Numbered from the stretch's first letter, positions 27,508-35,990 are shown. The stretch: 64,000 nucleotides of DNA from Corynebacterium glaucum (GCF_030408855.1 NZ_CP047358.1:2294001-2358000); one strand, 5' to 3'. Numbers and translations: made by a program. The notes: generated from the sequence alone by a model not told the origin.

Positions 27508-27828
27508 ATGCAGTTCAAGGGATACAACGACGACGGTTTCTCCCACGACCCCGCAGGTGGACAACGCAACGGCTCCGGTTCGCCGGCGCGCAACTACGCC
27601 ATCGGCGCAGCCTGCATCGTGGTGGCCGTACTCTCGTTCGCGTTCCTCACCGGCTCCACCGCCGTGTTCATTGGCATCGCGGGCGCGATTGCGGGCACGG
27701 TGTTTCTGGTCATGGGAGCGCAGGCGGCCGACGAACGCCAGCCTGACCCCAGCACCCAGGGCCCGGGTGCGGACTACGACTGGGACGGCAACTTCCGCCG
27801 CGAGTTCGGCGACGGTCAGTACCGCTAA
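27508..27828 (+). CDS. Small two-helix membrane protein, unknown
   Basis: A 106-residue protein: polar, glycine-rich N-terminus (1-28), two adjacent membrane helices (about 29-47 and 51-70) and an acidic C-terminal tail ending DWDGNFRREFGDGQYR. I recognise no family beyond short corynebacterial membrane proteins. It begins 28 bases after the sulP stop on the same strand, so co-transcription is likely. It ends upstream of the iron-regulated lipoprotein gene. Confidence 0.6.
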   Translation: MQFKGYNDDGFSHDPAGGQRNGSGSPARNYAIGAACIVVAVLSFAFLTGSTAVFIGIAGAIAGTVFLVMGAQAADERQPDPSTQGPGADYDWDGNFRREFGDGQYR

Positions 27829-27870
27829 AAGCCCGGGCCACCTAGGTGTTGCCCGGTGGCGGCTGTGTAC

Positions 27871-27904
27871 CCTAAGCTAATCACGTTAGCTTAGGCACAC
27901 CTAA
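27871..27904 (+). promoter_or_regulatory. DtxR-type iron box overlapping a perfect 10-bp inverted repeat
   Basis: TTAGCTTAGGCACACCTAA (27886-27904) matches the 19-bp DtxR consensus TTAGGTTAGSCTAACCTAA at 16 positions. Overlapping it, CCTAAGCTAA (27871-27880) and TTAGCTTAGG (27886-27895) are exact reverse complements with a 5-base spacer. The site sits 40-70 bases before the siderophore-binding lipoprotein gene and should repress it when iron is plentiful. Confidence 0.75.
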
Positions 27905-27941
27905 CCCAGGGTGCTTTCGTTCCCGACCGAAAGGGCGAACC

Positions 27942-28889
27942 TTGAAACGCACTTCCCCACTGTCGCTTCAGCGGCTGACCGCTACCTTCGCTGCGGCTGC
28001 GCTGCTGCTCACCGGCTGTTCCAGCGAGTCCGCAGACTCCGGCCAGCGCACCGACGAGGCAGGGTCGAACGACCGCATTGTCACGCTGGGGCTTGGCGAC
28101 GTGGACACCGTCCTCGCGCTAGGGGAACAACCGGTCGGCTACGCCACCTGGGAGGCAGAGGGCTCGGGCGATCCGTCCGGCCTCGGACCGTGGGCGAAAG
28201 ACAAGCTCACCGCCGAGCCGAACCCGATCCGCAACACCACCACCGAGTTCAGCACCGACACCGCTGAGCAGGTCGCAGCACTCGATCCGACCAAGATCAT
28301 CGCGGTCAACAGCGGTTTCGACAGCGACAAGCAGGCCCTGTTGCAGCAGATTGCGCCGGCGACCTTCCATTCCGACCAACACGAGGACTGGCAGGTGCCG
28401 TGGGACGAGCAGATTAAGGAGATCGCGGCGGCGTTGGGGCAGGAAGCTGAGGGCGACAAGCTCATCGCAGAATCCGAGCAGGCTTTCGCCGACTTCCGGC
28501 AGGCGCATCCGGAGCTGCAGGGCAAGACCGCAGTCATCGGGATGCCTTACGACGGCAAGCTCGGCGTGTACACGGCAGGCGACGGCCGCGGCTCCTTCAT
28601 TGAAAAGCTCGGGTTTACCATTCCGGACAAGTTCAACGGTGACGGATCCAGCTTCTTCATCGATTGGTCCCCCGAGAACTACTCCGACCTCAATGACGTG
28701 GACTACGTGTTCATCCTGGACTACTACGACGCGATCGACGCGCTGAAAAACGATGCCTCGTTTGCGAACCTCGACGTCAACACGCGCGGGGGCGTGCACT
28801 GGCTCGACACCGACACCGCCAACGCGATGAGCATGCCCAACCCGCTGACCATCCCGTACGCGATCACACAGATTGACCAGGAGCTCTAG
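27942..28889 (+). CDS. Iron-siderophore ABC transporter substrate-binding lipoprotein
   Basis: A 315-residue lipoprotein: TTG start preceded by AAAGGG, signal peptide with lipobox LLTGC (Cys at about residue 25), then a class III (FecB/BtuF-type) binding fold. Typical segments are RIVTLGLGDVDTVLALG near residue 45, LDPTKIIAVNSGF, and a C-terminal ITQIDQEL. It captures an Fe(III)-siderophore outside the membrane and delivers it to the permease pair encoded convergently downstream. A DtxR box lies in its promoter. It runs convergently to the ATPase gene with only six bases between stops. Confidence 0.88.
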   Translation: MKRTSPLSLQRLTATFAAAALLLTGCSSESADSGQRTDEAGSNDRIVTLGLGDVDTVLALGEQPVGYATWEAEGSGDPSGLGPWAKDKLTAEPNPIRNTTTEFSTDTAEQVAALDPTKIIAVNSGFDSDKQALLQQIAPATFHSDQHEDWQVPWDEQIKEIAAALGQEAEGDKLIAESEQAFADFRQAHPELQGKTAVIGMPYDGKLGVYTAGDGRGSFIEKLGFTIPDKFNGDGSSFFIDWSPENYSDLNDVDYVFILDYYDAIDALKNDASFANLDVNTRGGVHWLDTDTANAMSMPNPLTIPYAITQIDQEL

Positions 28890-28895
28890 AGCGCG

Positions 28896-29663
28896 CTAGC
28901 GGGGCACGATCAGCGGCCCTCCTGCCACCGGGTCCTCGGCGACCACGGCGGGCAGCGAGAATACGTCGGCAAGCAACTGCTCCGACACAACCTCGGCGGG
29001 CGTGCCTGCCGCTTGCACCTCGCCGTCTTTCATCACGACCAACTGGTCGGAAAAACGCGCCGCGAGGTTCAAATCGTGCAGCACCATGACCACGGTGCGC
29101 CCCATGTCATCGGCGAGACGGCGAATAAGTGCAAGTAACTCGACGGAGTGGGAAAGGTCCAGATACGTGGTCGGCTCGTCCAAAAGCACGAGAGGGGTGT
29201 CTTGGGCGAGCACCATCGCGATCCACGCACGCTGCCGCTGCCCACCGGAAAGCCGCTCGAGCGGGCGCTCCGCGAACTCGGACACCTGAGTCAGCTCCAT
29301 CACCTCGTCCACCATCGCGCTGTCTTTCTCCGAGGTCTGGCGCAGCCACGTCTGGTGCGGGTGACGCCCGCGTCCGACCAAGTCACGCACCGTCAGCCCG
29401 TCCGGCGCTACGGGGGTTTGCGGCAGCACAGCGAGCGTGCGGGCGATCTCGCGGCGTTTCATCTCCGCGGTGTTTCGGCCGTCCAGGACCACCTCGCCAC
29501 GCTCGCGCGGGATCAGGCCAGCAACCGCGCGCAACAACGTTGATTTACCGCAGCCGTTCGGCCCGACGATGGTTGTGACGCCGCCGCGCGGGACGTCGAG
29601 GGCGAGCCCGTCGATAATCGTTGCCGCGCCGTAGCTGACGGTGAGATCACGCACGTGAAGCAT
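28896..29663 (-). CDS. Iron-siderophore ABC transporter ATPase
   Basis: A 255-residue FepC/FhuC-type ATPase. Walker A is GPNGCGKST (about residue 35), the ABC signature LSGGQRQRAW (about 140), Walker B LVLLDEPTTYLD (about 160) and the switch histidine in VLHDLN. It energises siderophore import with the two permeases encoded upstream on the same strand. Its ATG overlaps the permease stop by one base, indicating coupled translation. It is the last gene of the iron operon, facing the lipoprotein gene. Confidence 0.92.
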   Translation of the reverse strand: MLHVRDLTVSYGAATIIDGLALDVPRGGVTTIVGPNGCGKSTLLRAVAGLIPRERGEVVLDGRNTAEMKRREIARTLAVLPQTPVAPDGLTVRDLVGRGRHPHQTWLRQTSEKDSAMVDEVMELTQVSEFAERPLERLSGGQRQRAWIAMVLAQDTPLVLLDEPTTYLDLSHSVELLALIRRLADDMGRTVVMVLHDLNLAARFSDQLVVMKDGEVQAAGTPAEVVSEQLLADVFSLPAVVAEDPVAGGPLIVPR

Positions 29664-30661
29664 TACAAGGTCACCTTTCTGGTCGCGCGCATCAGCGCGT
29701 AGAGCAAGGCCGCCCCGCCGAACGCTGACGTGGCCACGCCTACCGGCAAATCTCCCGGCACAACAGTGCGCACCGCGAGGTCCGCACCGGCGACGATCAG
29801 CGCGCCAGCAATCATGGCGGTGCCAAGTGGGGGCGTGGGGGCATTTGCTAATCGACGGCCCACGTGCGGCGCCACAAACGCCACAAAAGCAATCGGACCT
29901 GAAGCCGCCACCGCCGTCGATGTCAACGCCACGGCAAGCACCATGAGCACAAGCTGGGTGCGCCGCGGATCGACGCCCAGCCCCGCAGCCGTGTCGTCTC
30001 CGAGAGAGAGGGCCTCGAGCTGGAATGACGCCCAGCGCAGCAGCGGCACAACCAGCGCAAGCGCCACCAACACAGCAGCGGCGTCACTCCAACCCGAGGA
30101 TCCGACAGAGCCGGTCACCCACGCCTGGGCTTTGCCCACATCGCGGTAGTCGGCGCGGACGAGGAGGAACGAGTTGTACGCCACCGCCAGGGCGTTGAGG
30201 ATGATGCCGGCGAAGATGAGCTGAAACGATCCCAGCCCGCCGGCGCGGCTAAGCCACCACATCGCCAAGGAGACCGCTATTCCGCCGACAAACGCGCTCA
30301 GCGGCACTCCGAGCGCGCTGAGCAGCGCCCCGGTACCGCCACCCGCGAGCAGCGCTGTAAGTGCGAACGCCGACGCACCTGAAACAACGCCCAGGATGTC
30401 TGGACTGGCCAGCGGGTTACCAGTGATCGTCTGAAAGATCGCGCCCGCGAATCCGAGCGCGGCCCCCACCGCCAGCGCCGTGGCAACACGCGGCAGGCGC
30501 CACTCGACGACCACGGTGCGGGCCATGCCGGTGGACTGTCCGGTCAGGGCGGCGAGGACGTCGTGAAGCCCAAGCCCGAATTCACCCACCATGATGCCCC
30601 CGAGCGCGACGGCGAGCCCACACGCAGCGAGCACGACATTAACTGCAAACGTGCGGGTCAC
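29663..30661 (-). CDS. FecCD-family siderophore permease (second subunit)
   Basis: A 332-residue BtuC/FecCD permease with about ten membrane helices. Family segments include GFAGAIFQTITGNPLASPDILGV in the first third, and GPIAFVAFVAPHVGRRL near the C-terminus, which forms the coupling region contacting the ATPase. Starts with GTG at 30661 and overlaps the upstream permease by four bases. It forms a heterodimer with that permease. Confidence 0.9.
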   Translation of the reverse strand: MTRTFAVNVVLAACGLAVALGGIMVGEFGLGLHDVLAALTGQSTGMARTVVVEWRLPRVATALAVGAALGFAGAIFQTITGNPLASPDILGVVSGASAFALTALLAGGGTGALLSALGVPLSAFVGGIAVSLAMWWLSRAGGLGSFQLIFAGIILNALAVAYNSFLLVRADYRDVGKAQAWVTGSVGSSGWSDAAAVLVALALVVPLLRWASFQLEALSLGDDTAAGLGVDPRRTQLVLMVLAVALTSTAVAASGPIAFVAFVAPHVGRRLANAPTPPLGTAMIAGALIVAGADLAVRTVVPGDLPVGVATSAFGGAALLYALMRATRKVTL

Positions 30662-31677
30662 AGCTTCGCCCCCTTCCGCAGCAAGTACAGGGCGAACGGG
30701 GCGCCGACGAATGCGAGGGTGATGCCAACTTGCAGCTCACCGGGGCGGGCGATGACTCGGCCGGCGACATCCGCGAGGAGCAGCAGCGTCGCACCGGCAA
30801 GCGCTGAGCACGGCAGCACCAGCCGGTAATCCGGCCCGGTCAGGGAGCGGACGATATGCGGCACGACCAAGCCGACAAACCCGATCGGGCCCGCCCCCGC
30901 CACAGCTGCACCGGCAAGCAGGGCGACCAGCAGGATCCCCACCGCGCGTGCAGCTGCGACGTTGACGCCGAGGGAGTGCGCGACGTCATCGCCCAGGTTC
31001 ACCATGTTCACCCGGTTCGCCGTGGCGAACGCAGCCACCAGGCCGACCAGTATGACCGGGGCCACGGCGGCGACGATGTGCATGTCCCGGCCCGCGACGG
31101 AGCCCGCCGTCCAAAACCGCATGTCATTAAGGCTTTGCGTGCTGGTGAGCACGATGCCGCTGGTCAGCGCGGAACACACCGCCCCGAGCGCGGACCCGCC
31201 GAGTACCACCGTGATCGGGGTGGATCCGCGGCTTCGCGCGCTCAGTGCGAAGACGAGCACTACCGCCATTGTCGCGCCGAGGAAACCGACCCCCACCGCG
31301 ACCAGGACCGGCAGCGAGCCGAACACGGCGGTTGCCGCAGCCACCGCAAGCGCCGCCCCCGGGGCGATGCCCAGCAGGTTTGTGTCAGCCAGCGGGTTGC
31401 GCGTGTGCCCCTGGAGCAGAGCTCCCGCTGTGCCTAGCGCCGAGCCGGCGAGCAGGCCGAGCAACGTGCGCGGTACCCGCAGTTGGGCAACCACTTGCGC
31501 TTCCTCACTGACCTGCCCAGATTCGGTGTGGAACGCGAGGGCAAGCCCGTCACGCACAGCGCTGACGCTTTCTGCCACGCTCATTTGCCGTGCGCCGACG
31601 GCGAGCGAGAGCAACACCGCGGTGACAGCCGAAATCCCTAGCACGATGGCGAATCCCGCGTGTCTAGTCGCACTCAT
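30658..31677 (-). CDS. FecCD-family siderophore permease (first subunit)
   Basis: A 339-residue permease with the same fold as its downstream partner: GTAGALLQGHTRNPLADTNLLG near residue 85-105 and GPIGFVGLVVPHIVRSL near residue 265. Together they form the inner-membrane channel for an Fe(III)-siderophore. It starts six bases after the stop of the siderophore-interacting protein gene, so the order is reductase, permease, permease, ATPase in one operon driven by the iron-box promoter at 32594-32617. Confidence 0.9.
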   Translation of the reverse strand: MSATRHAGFAIVLGISAVTAVLLSLAVGARQMSVAESVSAVRDGLALAFHTESGQVSEEAQVVAQLRVPRTLLGLLAGSALGTAGALLQGHTRNPLADTNLLGIAPGAALAVAAATAVFGSLPVLVAVGVGFLGATMAVVLVFALSARSRGSTPITVVLGGSALGAVCSALTSGIVLTSTQSLNDMRFWTAGSVAGRDMHIVAAVAPVILVGLVAAFATANRVNMVNLGDDVAHSLGVNVAAARAVGILLVALLAGAAVAGAGPIGFVGLVVPHIVRSLTGPDYRLVLPCSALAGATLLLLADVAGRVIARPGELQVGITLAFVGAPFALYLLRKGAKL

Positions 31678-31683
31678 GGTCTG

Positions 31684-32586
31684 TCACCGCCAATACCCCA
31701 TGAACGAGACATGCTGGCGCGGCAACCCCGCCTCCCTAGCCAACAGGCGGCGCATCGCTTTCACCGAAGTGTTCTTGCCGGCGATCCAGTAGTAGGTGTG
31801 TCCGGACGCGCCCGCCCCACCGTTGATGGGTCCCCCGCTTCCCGAATACGTCGGGGTTTCCCAGACATTGTCTCGCTGTACCTCACCGTCGTTATCGGGC
31901 TTATCGGTGGTGGGAGCTACTGGGCCCCGCAGCGGCTCAATGTCCTGTTTAAGCTGCGCGTAGAGCTTGTCCCCATGCCCGACTTCGGGCTCGGTGCGGA
32001 AGTGCCAGCGGACGTCAACGTGGGCAGGCGCATCGATTTGGAGGCTGTTGCCCGCCGGCACCTCAATGTCAGCGGAACCGGCGAGGTCTTCGGGCCAGTC
32101 CTCCAGTACTCGGGAAATCGCCGGAAGAGCAGTTTCATCGCCGTACAGTCGAGCTGCCGCGGCAGCGCCGGGAGCGAATTCGATGCCGACACCGGACGCG
32201 TCATCGCGGGTCGGCCCGATGATCCACAGCGCCTGCCCGGGCAGCACGCTTTCCGCCCACGCGGAGGCCGGCCCAGCGTTGTGGCCGTGCAGCACGAAAT
32301 CCACATCGAGTTCGTCCGGGTCACCGTCGTTGCGCCGGAGGGCGCGAATGGAGTAGGTGCGGAGATGCCCGCGCGTGTGTTCCGGCATGGCGCGCCAGAG
32401 GTCCCACCACCCCTCGGCCGGCAAATCAACAAGCCCTGCCGCCGACGGGATGATGAGCTTGATCCGCAAATCCATGATGGGCACAGCGGGGCCCATTGCG
32501 TCGACACCGGTGAACGTCACACGTTGAAAATTCGGTGCGATGCGCTCGCTGCGAACGACTGTTGCAAGGAAGGGCCGGAAACTCAC
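31684..32586 (-). CDS. Siderophore-interacting protein (FAD-dependent ferric-siderophore reductase)
   Basis: A 300-residue SIP/ViuB-family protein. The FAD-binding barrel carries RTYSIRALR (about residue 95), followed by the NAD(P)-binding half with LYGDETALPAISRVLE (about 165) and the C-terminal YYWIAGKNTSVKAMRRLL. It releases iron from imported ferric-siderophores by reduction in the cytoplasm. It uses GTG 32586, only seven bases beyond the -10 element, so the transcript is probably leaderless. It heads the iron-uptake operon. Confidence 0.88.
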   Translation of the reverse strand: MSFRPFLATVVRSERIAPNFQRVTFTGVDAMGPAVPIMDLRIKLIIPSAAGLVDLPAEGWWDLWRAMPEHTRGHLRTYSIRALRRNDGDPDELDVDFVLHGHNAGPASAWAESVLPGQALWIIGPTRDDASGVGIEFAPGAAAAARLYGDETALPAISRVLEDWPEDLAGSADIEVPAGNSLQIDAPAHVDVRWHFRTEPEVGHGDKLYAQLKQDIEPLRGPVAPTTDKPDNDGEVQRDNVWETPTYSGSGGPINGGAGASGHTYYWIAGKNTSVKAMRRLLAREAGLPRQHVSFMGYWR

Positions 32587-32593
32587 TGAACGG

Positions 32594-32617
32594 ACTATAT
32601 AGGATTGCCTAACTTAA
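32594..32617 (-). promoter_or_regulatory. DtxR box and -10 element of the siderophore operon
   Basis: On the minus strand TTAAGTTAGGCAATCCTAT (32617 to 32599) resembles the DtxR consensus and overlaps the -10 element TATAGT (32599 to 32594). Repressor binding would block polymerase directly. Transcription would begin at or next to the GTG start. Confidence 0.72.
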
Positions 32618-32659
32618 CAAAAGTACGGGGCTTATCCATGAGCAAAAACGCTAACTTAA

Positions 32660-33880
32660 CTACGGTCCCAGAGCTCCAATTGGAATCACTGCGACACCGT
32701 CGTTCCGGCGGAGTGCGGGTCCTCCCGAGGTGATCACCACCAAGGCTGGGTCGTCATCAAGGTGCCCTGCGAACCGCTTGAGTGTGTCGGCCGCATGCTC
32801 AATCACCTCTGGGGTGTAGCCCAGTTTCACTTCGACTAGCACGTCCCGGCCACCGACGTTCGCGACCGCGTCGACCTCCAGCTTCGTGTTAAGCCGGGCG
32901 TGGTACACCGTTCTGCCCGTGAGCGCACGTAGTTCGTGCACAACGAGGGACTCAAAAAGTTGGCCGAAGTACGCCGGATCTCGAAGTAGATGCTCTGGGC
33001 CTCGATCCAGTGCTGCCATAGCAAAAGAGGGGTCAGCGAGATGGCGCTTCGGCGACTTCCTCAACGTCGCTTTAGAGCGCAGGTGCGTGAACCAGGCAGG
33101 CTGATCCACAGAGACGAAAATGCTCGCAAGAGCATCGAGATAGCCCCGTGTTGTTTCCCGTGAGGTATCGGAATCGGTCGCGATGGTTTGCAGCTCCAGC
33201 TCGGTGCCCACACCGCGAGCTAACGAGCGGATCATTCGTCGCACTCGCTCTGAATCACGATTCACTCTGCCAGGGGCGTGGACATCCACGGCCGCAACGG
33301 TTTGTACGTAGTCACGGACGTTTTCAAGCGCATCTTCAAACGGGAGACCAACGTTGTAAGGAAGGCCACCCCGGCACACTCGTTCCGCCAGCTGCGGCAG
33401 TGTTAACGCTGGTGCAGAAAACGGCAACGGGTCCCCTGCAACTGCCGCGGCAAGCGAAACCGACCCATCCGATTCTCCGGTTTCAAAAAGGGTCATCGTC
33501 GACATCGTCATTCGTGCGAACCGGCCGGCACCCGAGTGGCTCGTTGCGTTCGCCTCGGGGGCCGTGGAACCGGTGAAGATGAACTGCCCCTTCGCCTGAC
33601 GCTCGTCAATGGCGTGCCGCGCGAAATCCCACAGTCTCGGCTGCAACTGCCATTCGTCGATAAGGCGCGGCGTGGCGCCTTCGAGCAGCAGCCGCGGGTC
33701 ATTATCCATAGCGAGAGTGACGCCAGGGTCCGCTTCTACGTTAAGAAAACTCGCAGCTTGCTGTTTTGCCGTCTCAGTTTTCCCGCAGCCTTTCGGCCCC
33801 TGAATAAGGACACCGCCCTGCCTGCGGAGCGATCGTTCCAATTCAGCATCTGCCAACCGTGGAATATACCCATTTTCCAT
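32660..33880 (-). CDS. DUF4143-type AAA ATPase
   Basis: A 406-residue protein of the ATP-binding/DUF4143 class. Walker A is QGPKGCGKTE (about residues 28-36), Walker B-like RLIDEWQ (about 90), and the sensor FIFTGST (about 120); a winged-helix segment and the nuclease-like DUF4143 region (VDAVANVGGRDVLVEVKLGY, about 330) form the C-terminal half. Function of the family is poorly known; links to defence and toxin-like modules are suspected. It has three 23-bp tandem repeats in front of its start. Its base composition is less GC-rich than the envelope genes, suggesting transfer. Confidence 0.82.
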   Translation of the reverse strand: MENGYIPRLADAELERSLRRQGGVLIQGPKGCGKTETAKQQAASFLNVEADPGVTLAMDNDPRLLLEGATPRLIDEWQLQPRLWDFARHAIDERQAKGQFIFTGSTAPEANATSHSGAGRFARMTMSTMTLFETGESDGSVSLAAAVAGDPLPFSAPALTLPQLAERVCRGGLPYNVGLPFEDALENVRDYVQTVAAVDVHAPGRVNRDSERVRRMIRSLARGVGTELELQTIATDSDTSRETTRGYLDALASIFVSVDQPAWFTHLRSKATLRKSPKRHLADPSFAMAALDRGPEHLLRDPAYFGQLFESLVVHELRALTGRTVYHARLNTKLEVDAVANVGGRDVLVEVKLGYTPEVIEHAADTLKRFAGHLDDDPALVVITSGGPALRRNDGVAVIPIGALGP

Positions 33881-33907
33881 ACCGCTGCATATTACCAGCT
33901 AAACGTT

Positions 33908-33976
33908 CTAGGTTGGCGTTCTGAAAACGGTTTGCTTGACGTTTTGAAAACGACTTGGTTGGCATTTTGAAAACGG
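33908..33976 (-). repeat. Three 23-bp tandem repeats upstream of the DUF4143 gene
   Basis: Copies begin TTGGCGTTCTGAAAACGG (33913-33930), TTGACGTTTTGAAAACGA (33936-33953) and TTGGCATTTTGAAAACGG (33959-33976) on the plus strand, each 23 bases apart. The core CGTTTTGAAAACG of the middle copy is palindromic. The array ends 28 bases before the ATPase start codon, so it is a likely operator array. Confidence 0.8.
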
Positions 33977-34010
33977 GGAGGGCCGGGGCTCGTCGATTGG
34001 CGAACGCCCC

Positions 34011-35600
34011 TTACTTCGGCTCCCACAGGCTGCTCGGGCCGGTGAGAGCTTTGCGGTCGCGCGCGAGAATGAGGCGGTCCAAGTCGGCGAGCACCGCATC
34101 GACGTCCGCGGGGTTGTACTTGCGCTCGCGGCGCGCCTGCTGCAGCTCGCGGCTGGCAGCGCGCAACGCGACCTCCTGCAACTGCGCAGCGCCCGCGCGG
34201 GCACGGTCGAAGGCAGCCTTGCGCTCCTCCGAACCCTCGGGGTCCTGCAGGCGCTGCTCCGCGATCGAGTCGAGGCGCTCCTGCATCATCGCGTACGCCT
34301 CCGGCGCGTACTCCTCGCCGTGCTCGCGGACCGCCTTGCGCGCCGCGTCGAAGGCGCGCTGGTTCAGCTCCTCGAGCGCCTTGTCGCCGGCCGGGCCGTT
34401 TTGCAGGTCAAGCTTATCGACGAGCCACGGCAGCAACAGCCCCGGCACCACCATCGTGCAGGTGAGCACAGTCAACGCGATGACAGAGAGTTCGTGGTGG
34501 TAGCTCGTCGCCGACGCCGGGATCGCCAGCACGAGCGCCAGCGTGACCAGCCCGCGCATGCCCGCCCACGCCATGAGCAAGACCTCCTGCAGGCGCAGCG
34601 GAGAGACGTTGGTGTGGTGCTTTTTCTGGTTGATCTTGTACAGCACCCACATCCAGATGAAGCGCACCGCGAACGCGACGACGGACAGGACCACGCCCAC
34701 CTTCACTGCCTGCCAGATGTGCGTGCCCGCGGTGTCCAGCGCGTCGCGCACGCTCATGCCGATCAGGCCGAACGCCACGCCGGTAAACAGCAGCTCCACG
34801 GTTTCCCAGAAGGAGTGGCCGGTCAGCCGGTCCTCGGCGGTCATGGCGGAGCGCGAGGACATCTCCACCGCGGCGATGACAATCGCGATGACGCCGGAGG
34901 CTTCGATGGCCTCGCAGCCTGCGTAGATGGCGAACGGGAGCACCCAGGTAAACGCTGTGCGGATCACGGAATCAGGCACGGAGTTGGCAAAGACAGCGGC
35001 CAGCCTGCCCACAACCAGGCCGATTAGCACCGCGGCGATGGCGGCGTAGAGGAACTGCAACACGCCCTTGCCAAAGTCGACCTCGCCGTGCGCGACCGCG
35101 GCCGCCATCGCGACGTTGAAGGTCACGATGGAGGCGGCGTCGTTGAACAGCCCCTCCGTCTGCAGCGTGCCGGTGATGCGCTTTGGGATACCGGCCGGGC
35201 CCGCCACCGCATCCACGGCCACCGGGTCCGGCGGGGCAATCGCTGCGGCGAGCACCATCGCGGTGGCCAGGCTGAGCCCCGGCAGCATCCACATCGCCGT
35301 GGCGGTCAGCGCGGCGATGGTGAGGAACACCAGGATGATCGACATGGTCAGCACCACGTTGAGCTGCGAGCCGATCTGCCCCCAGCTCGTGCGCCGGGCC
35401 AGCGACCACAGCAGCGGCGGCAGGAAGATCGGCAAGATCAAGTGCGGATCGATGGACACCGTGTCGATGCCAGGGATGAAGATCACCGGCGCGACCACCA
35501 CGGTTAGGAGCGCCGGCCACGGCAGGCCGGTGCGTTCACCGATCGCGGCGACAAGGACGGTGGCCAGCAGCAGGCCGATAAGTGCTATGAAAGTTCCCAC
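34011..35600 (-). CDS. CPA1-family Na+/H+ antiporter
   Basis: A 529-residue antiporter with twelve or so N-terminal membrane helices and a charged, coiled-coil-like C-terminal tail (about residues 400-529, rich in Glu, Arg and Ala). The ion-site motif is AAIAPPDPVAVDAV (about residue 120) followed by EGLFNDAASIVTFNVA (about 150), the conserved FNDA/ND region. It exchanges Na+ for H+ to control cytoplasmic pH or salt. It starts with GTG 35600. About 110 bases upstream there is a promoter with a DtxR-like box, which is unusual for this family. Confidence 0.88.
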   Translation of the reverse strand: MGTFIALIGLLLATVLVAAIGERTGLPWPALLTVVVAPVIFIPGIDTVSIDPHLILPIFLPPLLWSLARRTSWGQIGSQLNVVLTMSIILVFLTIAALTATAMWMLPGLSLATAMVLAAAIAPPDPVAVDAVAGPAGIPKRITGTLQTEGLFNDAASIVTFNVAMAAAVAHGEVDFGKGVLQFLYAAIAAVLIGLVVGRLAAVFANSVPDSVIRTAFTWVLPFAIYAGCEAIEASGVIAIVIAAVEMSSRSAMTAEDRLTGHSFWETVELLFTGVAFGLIGMSVRDALDTAGTHIWQAVKVGVVLSVVAFAVRFIWMWVLYKINQKKHHTNVSPLRLQEVLLMAWAGMRGLVTLALVLAIPASATSYHHELSVIALTVLTCTMVVPGLLLPWLVDKLDLQNGPAGDKALEELNQRAFDAARKAVREHGEEYAPEAYAMMQERLDSIAEQRLQDPEGSEERKAAFDRARAGAAQLQEVALRAASRELQQARRERKYNPADVDAVLADLDRLILARDRKALTGPSSLWEPK

Positions 35601-35706
35601 GGTGGGTCAGTTTACGGCGCACCGCGGGCGGCAGCAGGTGTCGCCGAAGCTGATCCTCCATCTCAACGTTCGTCGACTCGGTCCCGCGCACTCTCTACCT
35701 CCGCAA

Positions 35707-35730
35707 ACTATATAGGCTTGCCTAACCGAA
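35707..35730 (-). promoter_or_regulatory. DtxR-like box with -10 element upstream of the antiporter gene
   Basis: On the minus strand TTCGGTTAGGCAAGCCTAT (35730 to 35712) adjoins TATAGT (35712 to 35707). The 24-base block ACTATATAGG...CTAA is 21/24 identical to the siderophore-operon promoter at 32594-32617, including the box-to-(-10) overlap. It points to the antiporter gene about 107 bases on. Confidence 0.55.
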
Positions 35731-35764
35731 GCACTGAGGTGCGTAGTCCCCGGCGCCCGTATAG

Positions 35765-35884
35765 CTGGCCAAACGGCTAGTCGCCTTTAAAACAGGTGTC
35801 GGCACGGGCGCGGGCATCATCAACCACTCCGACATCAACCGGTACCTCGTTTCGACCTTCGTCGCCCCGGCCCTGAGCGCCTAA
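35765..35884 (+). pseudogene. Possible 3' remnant of a lost gene
   Basis: An open frame without a credible start (preceded in frame by TAG at 35762) encodes 39 residues beginning LAKRLVAFKTGVGTGAGI and ending STFVAPALSA before TAA. Its codon use resembles real genes (mostly C- or G-ending). I do not recognise the family. The 388-base gap 35601-35988 otherwise holds only the iron-box promoter and one 92-bp repeat. Confidence 0.28.
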
Positions 35885-35898
35885 CCAACCCTTTTCGG

Positions 35899-35990
35899 AG
35901 TTGTTTGAAACAACTCCGAAACAACTCGCCGTAAAACTGACCCGAAATCAACCCATCTGAGCAGGTCAGGATAGTTGTTTGGAGTTGTTT
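35899..35990. repeat. 92-bp direct repeat, left copy
   Basis: This copy matches 37730-37821 at 78 of 92 positions in the same orientation, with the first 28 bases identical. It begins with the perfect 17-base palindrome AGTTGTTTGAAACAACT and ends with two AGTTGTTT units. Its end coincides with the stop codon of the AlbA_2 gene. Confidence 0.88.

Noticed and set aside
27838..27860. GCCACC/GGTGGC hairpin as a terminator for the small membrane protein gene
   Set aside because: The stem is six bases with a 12-base loop and no T-run, so it is too weak to call.
33908..33976. The 23-bp repeats as a small CRISPR array
   Set aside because: The units are tandem with about 5 variable bases between conserved 18-base cores, far too short for spacers, and no cas genes are present.
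35536..35691. A 51-codon minus-strand ORF (MRGTESTNVEMEDQ...) starting after GGAGG
   Set aside because: It overlaps the antiporter start in another frame and has no family-like sequence; it could be a leader peptide, but nothing supports it beyond the ribosome-binding site.
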